From NCBI RefSeq assembly GCF_000725495.1, contig NZ_KL647042.1, positions 124,001-188,000 on the forward strand: a stretch of DNA of 64,000 bases, given 5' to 3'. Below, piece after piece: positions 1-8,871 of this stretch. The position numbers were made by a program, and so were the translations under genes. The notes under the pieces were generated by a model. That model was not told where the DNA came from. It saw nothing but the letters and a program-made list of their open reading frames with translations, and made no database searches. How positions within the stretch are numbered: the first letter of the stretch is position 1; each line of letters begins with the position of its first letter. This stretch comes from Streptomyces aureus (GTDB lineage: Bacteria; Actinomycetota; Actinomycetes; Streptomycetales; Streptomycetaceae).

Positions 1-719
1 CGGAACATGTCGGCGAGCGCCGTGACGTCCTTGTCGTCGCCGACGGCGAGCGGCAGGGTCGGGCAGACGTCGAAGCCCTCCATCGTCTTTCCGGCCTTCT
101 CGCGGCCCGCGCGCAGGTGCTTGATCGCGGTGTCCTCGAGGTGCTCGGCGGAGGGGAAGATGAGCAGCGCGCCGTCCGCGATCTCGCCGGTCTGCTCCAG
201 GTTCTTCGGGCCGATCGCGGCGATGTAGAGCGGGATGTGCTCGCGCTCGGGGTGCACGGTCAGCTTGAGCGGCTTGCCCGGGCCGCCCGGCAGCGGCAGC
301 GTCCAGTGCTCGCCCTCGAACGACAGCCGCTCGCGCGTCATGGCCTTGCGGACGATCTCCACGTACTCGCGGGTGCGGGCCAGCGGCTTGTCGAACCTGA
401 CGCCGTACCAGCCTTCGGACACCTGGGGGCCCGAGACCCCGAGGCCGAGGCGGAAGCGGCCGCCCGACAGCGAGTCCAGGGTCGCGGCGGTCATCGCGGT
501 CATCGCGGGCTGGCGGGCCGGGATCTGGAAGATGGCCGAGCCGACGTCGATGCGCTCGGTCTGGGCGGCGACCCAGCTGAGCACGGTGGCCGCGTCGGAG
601 CCGTAGGCCTCGGCGGCCCAGCAGACGGCGTAGCCGAGGCGGTCGGCCTCCTGGGCGACGGCGAGGTTGTCCGCGTCCATTCCGGCGCCCCAGTAGCCGA
701 GATTGATGCCGAGCTGCAT
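1..719 (-). CDS. LLM class F420-dependent oxidoreductase (partial, C-terminus beyond window)
   Basis: The reverse strand stays open from an ATG at 719 to the window edge, giving 239 codons without a stop; the C-terminus is cut off. The protein begins MQLGINLGYWGAGMDADN and continues with luciferase-like TIM-barrel features: a stretch on pooled DSLSGGRFRLGLGVSG and an IPLYIAAIGPKN segment. These are typical of coenzyme F420-dependent luciferase-like monooxygenase/dehydrogenases, common in actinomycetes. Substrate cannot be told from the sequence. It is divergent from the aldo/keto reductase at 874; the 154 bases between them must carry both promoters. Confidence 0.85.
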   Translation of the reverse strand, partial: MQLGINLGYWGAGMDADNLAVAQEADRLGYAVCWAAEAYGSDAATVLSWVAAQTERIDVGSAIFQIPARQPAMTAMTAATLDSLSGGRFRLGLGVSGPQVSEGWYGVRFDKPLARTREYVEIVRKAMTRERLSFEGEHWTLPLPGGPGKPLKLTVHPEREHIPLYIAAIGPKNLEQTGEIADGALLIFPSAEHLEDTAIKHLRAGREKAGKTMEGFDVCPTLPLAVGDDKDVTALADMF

Positions 720-873
720 GGCCGATCCCCTTACCGATCAGTAACGTCCCTTGTGCCCGAGACCCTAGCGTGCGGGTGCCCCGGCCGGGGAGGCACGGTG
801 TCCGGGCCGCACCGGGATTTCCGTTGTCCACAGGCCCCCACATCATCGGTGCCGGACAGTAATCTCGGCGTCC

Positions 874-1857
874 ATGGAGCAGAGGCATCTCGGCCGTACC
901 GGCCTGCGTGTTTCCCGGATCGGACTCGGCACCCTCACCTGGGGCCGGGACACCGACGAGCATGACGCCGCGGACCTCGTGAAGACGTTCTGGGAAGCGG
1001 GCGGGAACCTCGTCGACACGGCGGACGTGTACGGCGACGGGGACGCCGAATATCTCCTCGGGCGGCTGATGGAAGGGCTCGTTCCGCGCCGGGACCTGGT
1101 CATCTCGACGAAGGCGGGGAGCGTGCGCGAGCCGGACCGCCGATTCGACGGCTCGCGCAGCCATCTGCTGTCGGCGCTGGACGCCTCGCTCGCCCGCCTG
1201 GGCACCGACTACGTGGACGTGTGGCACGTCCACGCCTACGACCCCGACACCCCGCTGGACGAGACCCTCCAGGCCCTCGACCTGGCCGTCAGCAGCGGCC
1301 GCGCGCGCTACGCCGGCGTGTCCAACTTCTGCGGCTGGCAGCTCGCCAAGGCCGCCACCTGGCAGCTCGCGGCCCCCGGTATACGCACCCGGCTGGCCAG
1401 TACGCAGATGGAGTACTCCCTGTTGCAGCGCGGCGTCGAGCGCGAGGTGCTGCCCGCCGCCCTGGACCTGGGCGTCGGCCTGCTGCCGTCCTCGCCGCTC
1501 GGGCGCGGTGTGCTCACCGGCAAGTACCGGGGCGGCACGCCCGCCGACTCCCGGGGCGGCTCGGAACACCTCGCGCCCTTCGTGGCGCCCTACCTCGACG
1601 ACACGGCGAGCGGCGTCGTGGAGGCCGTGACGACCGCGGCGGACGGCCTGGCCGTGACACCGCTCCAGGTGGCCCTCGCCTGGGTCCGCGACCGGCCGGG
1701 GGTCGTCGCCCCGATCGTCGGCGCGCGCAACGCGCAGCAGCTCACGGCGGCGTTGTCAGTGGAGACGCTTAGTCTTCCTGACGAGATCTGCCGGGCGCTC
1801 GACGACGTGTCGGCCCCGGTGCACCACTATCCCGATCACGACTGGAGCACGCTGTGA
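874..1857 (+). CDS. Aldo/keto reductase
   Basis: A 327-residue NAD(P)H-dependent aldo/keto reductase of the usual single-domain (beta/alpha)8 length. The N-terminus MEQRHLGRTGLRVSRIGLG is the standard family start. The catalytic tetrad can be placed as Asp48 and Tyr53 (DTADVYG), Lys80 (VISTKAG) and His120 (WHVHAYDP). It ends in GTGA overlapping the start of the next gene, so the two are probably translated together. The natural substrate is unknown; the YghZ/general stress-protein-69 type is the closest guess. Confidence 0.9.
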   Translation: MEQRHLGRTGLRVSRIGLGTLTWGRDTDEHDAADLVKTFWEAGGNLVDTADVYGDGDAEYLLGRLMEGLVPRRDLVISTKAGSVREPDRRFDGSRSHLLSALDASLARLGTDYVDVWHVHAYDPDTPLDETLQALDLAVSSGRARYAGVSNFCGWQLAKAATWQLAAPGIRTRLASTQMEYSLLQRGVEREVLPAALDLGVGLLPSSPLGRGVLTGKYRGGTPADSRGGSEHLAPFVAPYLDDTASGVVEAVTTAADGLAVTPLQVALAWVRDRPGVVAPIVGARNAQQLTAALSVETLSLPDEICRALDDVSAPVHHYPDHDWSTL

Positions 1858-4136
1858 GCACCGAGCCCGAGACCACCCAGGACGCGGAGCCGGGGACGCC
1901 GGGCTCGGACACGGCAGCCGTGCCCGCACCGGCGGGCGAGGACGCGGACCGGGCGGACGGGCTCTCCGAGGACGCCTCGGAGGAGGTGGCCGAGGACGCT
2001 TCCTCCGAGGACACCGCGGGCGAGGGAGCGGACGCCGGGGAGGCCGGGTCCGCCGAGGCCGCCGAGGGCGCCGCCCAGGTCTCCGAGGCGGCCGCCGAGC
2101 TCGCGGCCCAGCGCGTGGAGCGGGAGCGGATCGAGCGGCGCAAGGCCGAGAAGCAGGGCCCGATCGAGGCCGGGGGCAAGCTCAGCGGCACGGCCGCGGA
2201 CCTGCTAGCGGCGGTGCGGGCCGTGGAGAGCGGCGAGAAGCCCGTGGCCACCCCCTTCCGTGAGCCGGAGCCCGCTCCGCGCAGGGCCGCCCCGGAGCCC
2301 GTGCGGCGGCCTCAGCCGATCGCCGCCCCGGCCGCACCGGCGCCGGGCGCCGCGCCCGAGGCCGTGGCCGCCGTCCGCGCGGTGCTCGCCGGTGCCGGTG
2401 CTCCCGAAGGGCTCGCGGCCCAGGTCGTCGCGGTGCTGGGCGAGGGAGCCGCAGGTCAACTGCGCGAGGACCCCTGGCAGTTGCTCCGGGTCTCCGGTGT
2501 GCGGCCCGAGCAGGCCGACGGGTTCGCCCGCGCGGTGCTCGGCGCGGAGTGCGGTCCGGACGACGAACGCCGTGGCACGGCGCTGACCGTGTGGCTGCTG
2601 GAGCAGGCAGCCGTCGCCGGGCACACCGCGCTGGACGCCCCGGTCCTCGTCTCGGCGCTCTCCCAGCGCTCGGTGCCGGACCCGGACGCGGCCGTGCAGA
2701 GCGCCCTCGCGGAGGGGGAGGCACTGGTCTTCCAGGACGCGCTGGACAGCGCCGCCCCGGCGCCGGCCGCCGAGGAGGACGCGGAGGAGCCCCAGGAGCG
2801 CCCGGTACGGATCCTGATCGGCCTGGAGCGGTACGCGCTGGCCGAGGAGAGCCTCGCCGACGGACTCGCCCGGCTGATGAACTCGGTGCCCAAGGCGGAC
2901 GGTTCGGCCGACGACTGGGAGCGGGCCGCGGCGTCGGCACCCCGTTCCGCGGGTGAGCTGATCCGGACGGTCGGCGCCCACGGTCTGGTGCTGCACACCG
3001 GCGGGGACGCCTCCCGGGCGGAGGCGGCGGCGCTGCTGCGGGCGTGCCGTGCGCTCGGTCTGCGCGGCTGGGCCGCCACGCACACCGATGGCGGCCGGGA
3101 CTCCTTCGCGGCCCGCGCGACCGGGTCGGCGGAAGGCGCCGCGGACGGGTCCGGGGACGGTCACGGGGACGGCCCGGCGGCCGGTGCCGTCACCGTCGCC
3201 GGACTCCTCTCCGGCGCCGAAGGACCGGGCCGGGACGCGGACGGCGCGCTGGACCTGGACGTCCTGGTCGTCCTGGACGCCCCGCAGCTCGACGTCGAGA
3301 CGGCGGCGATGCTCGCGGAGTCGCTCGCGGACGGGGCCCGGCTCGTGCTGAGCGGTGACCCGGGTGTGCTGTGGTCGGCGGGCCCGGGCCGGGTCTTCGC
3401 CGACCTCCTCGCCGCCCGCGCCTGCCCGCAGGTGGCCTCGCGGACCCCCGACCCCGGGCCCCTCGGCGAGCTGGTCTCCGGTATCGGGATCGGCGAGCTC
3501 AACCAGGTCGAGGCGCCCGGCAAGGAGGTCGTGATCGTCCCGGTGCGCGACGCGGGCGAGGCGGTCCACCGGACCGTGCAGCTCGTGGCGGACTCGGTGC
3601 CGCGCGCGATCGGTGTCCCGGCCGGGCAGACACAGGTCATCACCCCGGGCCATGGCGGCACGGCCGGCACCCGCGCCCTGAACAGCGCGCTCAAGGAACG
3701 GCTGAACCCCGGCCCGGGCCGCTTCGGCGGCTTCGACCCGGGCGACCGGATCGTCCACTCCCCCGCGCCGGGCCGGACCGTCATGGGCCGGGTGGTACGG
3801 GCCGACGCCGAGGGGCTGCACCTGGAGTGCTCCGGCACCCCCGTGGTCGTGGCCAAGGAGCGGGTGGAGGGGACCGTGCGGCACGGCTGGGCGCTCACCG
3901 CGCACCAGGCGGTGGGGCTCCGCTGGCCCGCCGTGGTGGTCGTGCTCCCCGGTGACGCGGCGGGTGCCCTGACCCGGCCGTGGGTCTACACCGCCTTCGG
4001 GCGGGCCGAGCGTCATCTCTCCGTCGTGCACGGTGTGGAGCAGGGGCTGGCGCGCGCGGTCGCCGAGGTCCCGCAGAAGCCGCGCACGACCCGTCTGGGA
4101 GCCCTGCTGAAGGCGCAGACGCCGACGGCGGACTGA
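1854..4136 (+). CDS. RecD2-like helix-hairpin-helix protein with degenerate ATPase motifs
   Basis: A 760-residue protein starting with a GTG that overlaps the preceding stop by four bases. Residues 1-180 are acidic and low in complexity. Around 180-300 is a helix-hairpin-helix-type region (DPWQLLRVSGVRPEQADGF, about 206-224) like that of RecD2 helicases. The rest follows the RecD2 order, but the ATPase motifs are eroded. The P-loop position reads LHTGGDASRAEA (about 380) with no GKT. Walker B reads VLDAPQLD (about 473) instead of DEAS. Motif III reads GDPGVLWSAGPGR (about 501). Motif V/VI remnants are LTAHQAVGLRWP (about 680) and YTAFGRAERH (about 712). I infer a DNA-binding helicase relative that no longer hydrolyses ATP. 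Function unknown. Confidence 0.75.
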   Translation: MSTEPETTQDAEPGTPGSDTAAVPAPAGEDADRADGLSEDASEEVAEDASSEDTAGEGADAGEAGSAEAAEGAAQVSEAAAELAAQRVERERIERRKAEKQGPIEAGGKLSGTAADLLAAVRAVESGEKPVATPFREPEPAPRRAAPEPVRRPQPIAAPAAPAPGAAPEAVAAVRAVLAGAGAPEGLAAQVVAVLGEGAAGQLREDPWQLLRVSGVRPEQADGFARAVLGAECGPDDERRGTALTVWLLEQAAVAGHTALDAPVLVSALSQRSVPDPDAAVQSALAEGEALVFQDALDSAAPAPAAEEDAEEPQERPVRILIGLERYALAEESLADGLARLMNSVPKADGSADDWERAAASAPRSAGELIRTVGAHGLVLHTGGDASRAEAAALLRACRALGLRGWAATHTDGGRDSFAARATGSAEGAADGSGDGHGDGPAAGAVTVAGLLSGAEGPGRDADGALDLDVLVVLDAPQLDVETAAMLAESLADGARLVLSGDPGVLWSAGPGRVFADLLAARACPQVASRTPDPGPLGELVSGIGIGELNQVEAPGKEVVIVPVRDAGEAVHRTVQLVADSVPRAIGVPAGQTQVITPGHGGTAGTRALNSALKERLNPGPGRFGGFDPGDRIVHSPAPGRTVMGRVVRADAEGLHLECSGTPVVVAKERVEGTVRHGWALTAHQAVGLRWPAVVVVLPGDAAGALTRPWVYTAFGRAERHLSVVHGVEQGLARAVAEVPQKPRTTRLGALLKAQTPTAD

Positions 4137-4177
4137 CCGGCACCTCACTCGGGCGGCTTCCCGGGGCCCAACGCGAA

Positions 4178-4213
4178 GGTGGTGGTCACCGGGTCGATCC
4201 GGTGACCACCACC
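4178..4213. terminator. Bidirectional hairpin terminator
   Basis: A perfect 15-bp stem (4178-4192 with 4199-4213) and a 6-base loop lie between the convergent RecD2-like gene and the gene at 4241. There is no U-tract, which is normal for Streptomyces. Confidence 0.8.
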
Positions 4214-4240
4214 TCGCGTATCGCTTCGGGGCCGCCGGTC

Positions 4241-4933
4241 TCAGCGGTCGGCGTCGAGCGGGTCCAGGGAGTCGAGCTCCCCGTCGGGGCCGAGGTCGTC
4301 GTCCAGGTCGTCCGACTCCTCGTCGAACACGGCGCTGACGTCGAAACGGCACACGACCCGCTGCGGATCGATCGACTCGAAGGGGGTCTCCAGCCACTCG
4401 CCGGGCTCGGCGGGTTCGTCGGCGGCGGTCACCCAGAGTGTGGAGTCGCCCTCCTCCAGCCCGAATTCCTTGTGCCGGGTGGCGATCTCGTCCGGTTCGA
4501 ACTCTCCGAACAGAACCCCGAGCGCTCCGTGGACGGTGCCGGACGCCGCGTCGAAGCCCTCGCTCGCGGTGGCGCCGTCCTCCTCCACCGCCTCCACCCG
4601 CTGGGCCTGCGCCAGCAGCCGCTGCGGCTCCACCACCGCGTAGTCCCGGCGGATCACCACGCTCAGCGCGTTCGGCTCCTCGGGTCCGGTGTACGGGGGC
4701 AGCGTGTCGTCACCGCCGGGGATCTCGAAGGGAGTGACCTCGTCGTAGCGGTCGTAGAGGAGCTCGTCGTACTCCTCGGCGGCCGCGGCGAGCTCGTTGA
4801 ACGCCTCGTAGACGTCCGGGTCGTCATCGCCCGTCCTGCCTTCGACCGCGGCCAGGTGGCGGTCGAGTGCGGCCTTGACAGCCTCTGCGGCGGCGCGTAC
4901 CTCGGCAGCGGTGGGCTGCACAGCATCAGACAT
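4241..4933 (-). CDS. Conserved hypothetical acidic protein
   Basis: A 230-residue protein, taking the ATG at 4933 (MSDAVQPTAAEVRAAAEAVK) rather than longer in-frame extensions that would run through the intergenic region. It is strongly acidic, with a helical N-terminal half (residues 8-75 rich in Ala/Glu) and a C-terminal tail of Asp/Glu/Leu. No catalytic motif is recognised and there is no signal peptide, so it is probably cytosolic. It is divergent from the small DUF5703-like gene with only 47 bases between the starts. Confidence 0.75.
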   Translation of the reverse strand: MSDAVQPTAAEVRAAAEAVKAALDRHLAAVEGRTGDDDPDVYEAFNELAAAAEEYDELLYDRYDEVTPFEIPGGDDTLPPYTGPEEPNALSVVIRRDYAVVEPQRLLAQAQRVEAVEEDGATASEGFDAASGTVHGALGVLFGEFEPDEIATRHKEFGLEEGDSTLWVTAADEPAEPGEWLETPFESIDPQRVVCRFDVSAVFDEESDDLDDDLGPDGELDSLDPLDADR

Positions 4934-4980
4934 AGTGCAGACGCTATCCGTACCGGGCCTCTGCCCGCACAATAGATGCG

Positions 4981-5169
4981 ATGCCGGAATACGAATTTGT
5001 CGACGTGTACGTACCTCGCGGGGTCACCCGCAAGGAGACGACGCGTCTGCTGACGGACCATGCCGAGTACGGACACTGGGAGCTGGACCGCCTGAGCCTG
5101 CTCCGTGACGGCAGCCGCAGAGTGCGGTTGCGCCGACGGATCATCCGACAGGTACGCGCCACGTGGTGA
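4981..5169 (+). CDS. DUF5703-like small conserved protein
   Basis: A 62-residue protein, MPEYEFVDVYVPRGVTRKET, ending in an Arg-rich stretch (RRVRLRRRIIRQVRATW). It matches the short DUF5703-type proteins found across Streptomyces. The function is not known. The codon bias is that of a real gene and a strong terminator follows it directly. Confidence 0.75.
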   Translation: MPEYEFVDVYVPRGVTRKETTRLLTDHAEYGHWELDRLSLLRDGSRRVRLRRRIIRQVRATW

Positions 5170-5185
5170 CACGAGGACGCTGAAC

Positions 5186-5219
5186 CGGTACGGGCCCCGT
5201 CGTCGCGGGGCCCGTACCG
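5186..5219. terminator. Hairpin terminator
   Basis: A 14-bp perfect stem (5186-5199 with 5206-5219) with a six-base loop lies 17 bases after the DUF5703-like stop and before the convergent long chaplin. Confidence 0.8.
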
Positions 5220-5349
5220 TCACTCACGTCCCGGGTAGAGCCGTGGCGCCCGGGTCGCAGCCGTGCCGCTCGGCGATCGCGGCTGCGCTCCCCGGTCGTA
5301 CGTCCACGCCCGACCCTCCGATGTGATCATCGGATCTCCGTCGGCGCGC

Positions 5350-6297
5350 TCACGCGGCGGCGCGCGCCTTGCGGTAGAGCACGGCGCCGGCCAGCAGCGC
5401 GGCGGCTCCCGCCGGGACGACCGCGCCGATCGGCAGCTCGCTTCCCGTGTGGGCCAGCTGGGCCGCGCTGTCCGCGGCCGGGGTGCGCACGACCGCTTCG
5501 GAGCCACCGGTCCGGCCGATCTGCACGGCTCCGCCAGTGTGCTTGCCGCCACCCGAGGTGGAGGTGCCGGGGTGATTCGGCGTACCGGGGTTGCCCGGGT
5601 GACCGGGGGTTCCGGGGTTGCCAGGGGTTCCGGGGTTGCCCGGGGTTCCGGGGTTGCCCGGGTGACCAGGCTGACCCGGGTGACCGGGGGTCCCAGGGTT
5701 GCCCGGGTGGCCAGGATGCCCGGGGTGACCCGGGTGCCCCGGGTGCTCGCAGTCACCGCCGTGGTGTCCCGGGTGTCCGGGGTGGCCCGGCTGTCCAGGG
5801 TGGCCGGGGTGACCCGGCCGGCCCGGGTGGTGTGTGCCGTGGCCGCCGGTCGGCCCGCCGTTCGCGCAGTTGTCGCCCGCCGCCGCGTTGCCGACGCCCA
5901 CGACGTTCACGCTGTTGCCACAGACGTTCACGGGAGTGTCGACGGGGACCTGTACATGGTTGCCGGAGCCCACGCCCGGCGAACGAGTGGTGCCGCCGCC
6001 GGCGTGGGCGCCTCCGCCCGACCGGCCGGCGTGGCCGCCCTGAGCACCCTGGCCGCCGTGGTTGACGCAGGTGTTGCCCATCGCCGGGTTGAGCAGCCCG
6101 ACCACGTTCACCGTGTTGCCGCAGACGTTGACGGGCACGTGCACGGGCGCCTGCACCGTGTTGCCCGACAGCACGCCGGGAGAGTCCGACGCGGAGCCGG
6201 CCGCCGTCGAGTCGGCGTGCGCGGAGACGGCGGTGACCGCGAGGACGCCGCCGGCCGCCGCCACGGTCATCAGGCCTTTGCGGGTGACCTGTCGCAT
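5350..6297 (-). CDS. chpC: Long chaplin, sortase-anchored, with collagen-like spacer (ChpC-like)
   Basis: A 315-residue secreted protein from ATG 6297. A signal peptide (residues 1-29, cleaved near SAHADS) is followed by two chaplin domains (about 39-80 and 105-145). Each has the pair of cysteines and the VPVNVCGN core that forms amyloid at the spore and aerial-hypha surface. Residues about 150-250 are a Gly-His/Asn/Thr-Pro repeat. The C-terminus has LAHTG, a hydrophobic helix and a short basic tail, which is the signal for housekeeping class E sortases of Streptomyces. Long chaplins hold short chaplins to the wall. By position next to a ChpH-type gene this is the ChpC counterpart, but the spacer seems longer than usual. 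The repeat is listed separately. Confidence 0.92.
   Translation of the reverse strand: MRQVTRKGLMTVAAAGGVLAVTAVSAHADSTAAGSASDSPGVLSGNTVQAPVHVPVNVCGNTVNVVGLLNPAMGNTCVNHGGQGAQGGHAGRSGGGAHAGGGTTRSPGVGSGNHVQVPVDTPVNVCGNSVNVVGVGNAAAGDNCANGGPTGGHGTHHPGRPGHPGHPGQPGHPGHPGHHGGDCEHPGHPGHPGHPGHPGNPGTPGHPGQPGHPGNPGTPGNPGTPGNPGTPGHPGNPGTPNHPGTSTSGGGKHTGGAVQIGRTGGSEAVVRTPAADSAAQLAHTGSELPIGAVVPAGAAALLAGAVLYRKARAAA
5575..5845 (-). repeat. Collagen-like GxP repeat region in long chaplin
   Basis: Short imperfect DNA repeats of 9-12 bases encode tandem GHPG, GNPG, GTPG and GQPG units between the second chaplin domain and the LAHTG signal. The stretch is broken once by an HHGGDCEH segment that adds an extra cysteine. 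Such arrays change length easily by slippage. Confidence 0.85.
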
Positions 6298-6516
6298 AGC
6301 TGAAATCCCTGCCTTCAGTCCTGGGGACGTGGACCAACAGTCCTGGGGACGTGGACCATCGAGAACACGCGCACGCCGCGGGGCGCACGCGGGGAAGCCG
6401 GTCGGCCCCGGAGCGCATGGCGCGCACTCCGGGGCGGACGGCTCAGACCTTCACGAAGTGACCCTCACGAGAGGCCGTGGGACGCACGGGGCGCTCTCGG
6501 GGGATGAGACGCAACG

Positions 6517-6750
6517 TCAGTGGTTGAAGCAGGTGTTGCCGAAGGCGGGGTTCAGCAGCCCGATCACGGAGACCGTGTTGCCGCAGACGTTCACGGGAAC
6601 GTGGACGGGCACCTGAATGACGTTGCCGGAGGCGACGCCCGGGGACTGCACGGCGGCACCCTGGGCGCCCGAGTCGGCGACGGCCAGACCCGCACCCGCG
6701 AGAACCAGACCACCCGTGGCGGCCGCGGCGGCGGCAATCTTCTTGATCAT
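6517..6750 (-). CDS. chpH: Short chaplin ChpH
   Basis: A 77-residue protein, the exact length known for ChpH-type short chaplins. The ATG at 6750 is chosen because an ideal AGGAGG ribosome site lies just upstream and because a signal peptide follows at once (MIKKIAAAAAATGGLVLAGA, cleaved after AVA). One chaplin domain carries two cysteines (VCGN and NTCFNH). Short chaplins self-assemble into amyloid fibres that lower surface tension and coat aerial hyphae. It is transcribed in the same direction as the long chaplin, 219 bases away, probably from its own promoter under developmental (BldN-type) control; that control is family knowledge, not visible here. Confidence 0.93.
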   Translation of the reverse strand: MIKKIAAAAAATGGLVLAGAGLAVADSGAQGAAVQSPGVASGNVIQVPVHVPVNVCGNTVSVIGLLNPAFGNTCFNH

Positions 6751-6996
6751 TATTCCTCCTGATAGGCAAACGCGGTCCAAAGCAGCGGATCGCAACACCT
6801 GTAACGAGGAGGGAGTACTAGAGCTATGGGCTTATGGTCGCATTCACCCATTGCGGGCGATCTCCGCACGCGCGGGCGAATGCGGGCGTCAACACGGCAC
6901 ACCCGCCCGGCGGCACGGCACCCGAACGGCGGCATGCCCCCGGCCCGGCGGGGCCGCGCCGGGGAGGCGCCGGGGACGTGCCGCCAAGGGCGCGGG

Positions 6997-8322
6997 TCAC
7001 GAAGCGTCGATGAACCGGTCCAGTACCCGTACGCCGAACTGGAGCGCGTCGACCGGCACCCGTTCGTCGACGCCGTGGAACATGCCCGCGAAGTCCAGCT
7101 CCGGGGGCAGCTTGAGCGGGGCGAAGCCGAAGCAGCGGATGCCGAGGTCGGCGAAGGACTTGGCGTCGGTGCCGGCCGAGAGCATGTAGGGCACGGCCCG
7201 CGCGATCGGGTCCTCGGCCGAGAGCGCTGTCTGCATGGCCTCGACGAGGGCACCGTCGAAACCGGTCTCCAGCGCCTTGTCCGCGTGCACGTCCTCGCGC
7301 TTGACCCGGGGGCCGAGGATCCGGTCGAGGTCGGCGAGGAACTCCTCCTCGTAGCCCGGCAGGAAGCGGCCGTCGACATGAGCGGTGGCCTGGCCGGGGA
7401 TGACGTTGACCTTGTAACCGGCGCCCAGCTGCGTCGGGTTGGCGGTGTTCTGCAGGGAGGCGCCGATGAGCTTGGCGATGCCGCCGAGCTTGGCCAGCGT
7501 CTCGTCCATGTTCTCCGGGTCCAGCTCGGTGCCGAGGGCGTCGCCGAGCTCGTCGAGGAAGTGGCGCAGGGTCTTGGTCACGCGCACCGGGAAGGTGTGC
7601 CGGCCGAGCCGCCCGACGGCCTCGGACAGCTCGGTGATCGCGTTGTCCTTGTGGATCATCGAACCGTGCCCGGCGGTGCCGTCCACGGTCAGCTTCATCC
7701 AGTGCATGCCCTTCTGGGCGGTCTCCACGAGGTACAGCCGCAGCTTCTCGTTGACCGTGAAGGAGAACCCGCCGACCTCGCCGATCGCCTCCGTGACGCC
7801 CTCGAAGAGGTCCGGGTGCTTGTCGACCAGGTGCCGGGCGCCGTACGTGCCGCCCGCCTCCTCGTCGGCGAGGAAGGCCAGGACGATGTCGCGCGGGGGC
7901 TTGCGGCCGGTGCGCATCCGCTCCCGTACGACCGCCAGGGTCATGGCGTCCATGTCCTTCATGTCGACCGCGCCCCGGCCCCAGACCATCCCGTCGGCGA
8001 TCTCGCCGGAGAAGGGGTGGTGGGTCCAGTCCGCCGCGTTGGCCGGTACGACGTCGGTGTGGCCGTGGATGAGCAGCGCGGGCCGCGAGGGGTCCTCCCC
8101 CTCGATGCGGGCGACCGTGGAGGTGCGCCCCTTGTGCGACTCGAAGACCTGCGGCTCCAGTCCGACCTCGGCCAGCTTCTCGGCGACGTACTCCGCGGCC
8201 TTGCGCTCGCCCGGGCCCGAGTGGTCCCCGTAGTTGCTGGTGTCGATCCGGATCAGCTCGCGACAGAGGTCCACGACCTCGTCCTCGCCCGTGACGTTCC
8301 TGGTCGTGCCGCTCTCGCTCAC
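6997..8322 (-). CDS. M20/M25/M40 family metallopeptidase
   Basis: A 441-residue protein from GTG 8322 with a good GGAGGAA site upstream. The M20 zinc-ligand motifs are visible: His88 in LLIHGHTDVVP, Asp120 in GRGAVDMKD, and the Glu154-Glu155 pair in ADEEAGG. A dimerisation domain lies in the middle. Length and order fit ArgE/DapE/CPG2-type dipeptidases or aminoacylases, acting in the cytosol on small peptides or N-acyl amino acids. The exact substrate is not resolvable. Confidence 0.9.
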   Translation of the reverse strand: MSESGTTRNVTGEDEVVDLCRELIRIDTSNYGDHSGPGERKAAEYVAEKLAEVGLEPQVFESHKGRTSTVARIEGEDPSRPALLIHGHTDVVPANAADWTHHPFSGEIADGMVWGRGAVDMKDMDAMTLAVVRERMRTGRKPPRDIVLAFLADEEAGGTYGARHLVDKHPDLFEGVTEAIGEVGGFSFTVNEKLRLYLVETAQKGMHWMKLTVDGTAGHGSMIHKDNAITELSEAVGRLGRHTFPVRVTKTLRHFLDELGDALGTELDPENMDETLAKLGGIAKLIGASLQNTANPTQLGAGYKVNVIPGQATAHVDGRFLPGYEEEFLADLDRILGPRVKREDVHADKALETGFDGALVEAMQTALSAEDPIARAVPYMLSAGTDAKSFADLGIRCFGFAPLKLPPELDFAGMFHGVDERVPVDALQFGVRVLDRFIDAS

Positions 8323-8520
8323 GCTGGTTCCTCCCGCTGTCGCCGCTGGTGGTCCCCCTCATCCTCCCTCCGACCCGCCCCGGTGCCCAAGGGCGGGCCC
8401 CGCCCGTCACACGCCGTTCACGCCGGGAGCGGGGGCGGAGGGGGGTGATCGGGGACCCCCGGAAAGCCTGGTAATGTTTCACCTGTCGCCGCGAGGGAAA
8501 CACCGCGCGACAGACACCTT

Positions 8521-8605
8521 GTCCGGGTGGCGGAATGGCAGACGCGCTAGCTTGAGGTGCTAGTGCCCTTTATCGGGCGTGGGGGTTCAAGTCCCCCCTC
8601 GGACA
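8521..8605 (+). tRNA. tRNA-Leu (GAG)
   Basis: An 85-base tRNA. The acceptor stem GTCCGGG pairs with CTCGGAC (one G-U). The anticodon stem CTAGC/GCTAG encloses loop TTGAGGT, giving anticodon GAG for CUC leucine codons. A long variable arm typical of leucine tRNAs and a T-arm GGGGGTTCAAGTCCCCC follow. CCA is not encoded. It is the start of a block that looks accessory (xylanase to M1 peptidase). Confidence 0.95.
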
Positions 8606-8629
8606 CGTCGGAGCGATCGGGGAAATCTC

Positions 8630-8641
8630 CGAAAACTTTCG
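8630..8641. promoter_or_regulatory. CGAAA-type xylanase operator palindrome
   Basis: cgaaaactttcg is two inverted CGAAA boxes upstream of the xylanase gene. CGAAA boxes are the reported regulatory elements of Streptomyces xylanase promoters (from memory of S. lividans/S. coelicolor work on xylan-responsive repression). A second inverted pair lies at 8768-8787. Confidence 0.55.
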
Positions 8642-8767
8642 ACGTGTCGACACCTTTCAGTGATCTTACATGGAATGCAATCGGCGACCGCTGCCGCCGA
8701 AGTAGGCAATTCACCCGCCCTGAACAGGCAAGTTGCCACGTCTGCCCATTGCCGGCGACTGCGAATG

Positions 8768-8819
8768 TTTCGGATTGCGCGTCGAAAGTATTGACAGTTG
8801 ACAGGGCCAGATCAACACT
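8768..8819 (+). promoter_or_regulatory. Second CGAAA pair and probable xylanase promoter
   Basis: TTTCG at 8768-8772 and CGAAA at 8783-8787 form an inverted pair. It ends just before TTGACA (8791-8796), with a weak -10 (AACACT, 8814-8819) 17 bases on. The box position would let a repressor block the -35. Confidence 0.45.
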
Positions 8820-8871
8820 GTTCGCGATTTCACAGCGCTCCACCTCACGAGAACGAGGAGGAAAGACGCAC

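Noticed and set aside
5575..5845. Possible CRISPR-like array because of regular short repeats
   Set aside because: The repeats are continuous, lack unique spacers and encode in-frame Gly-Xaa-Pro units of the chaplin.
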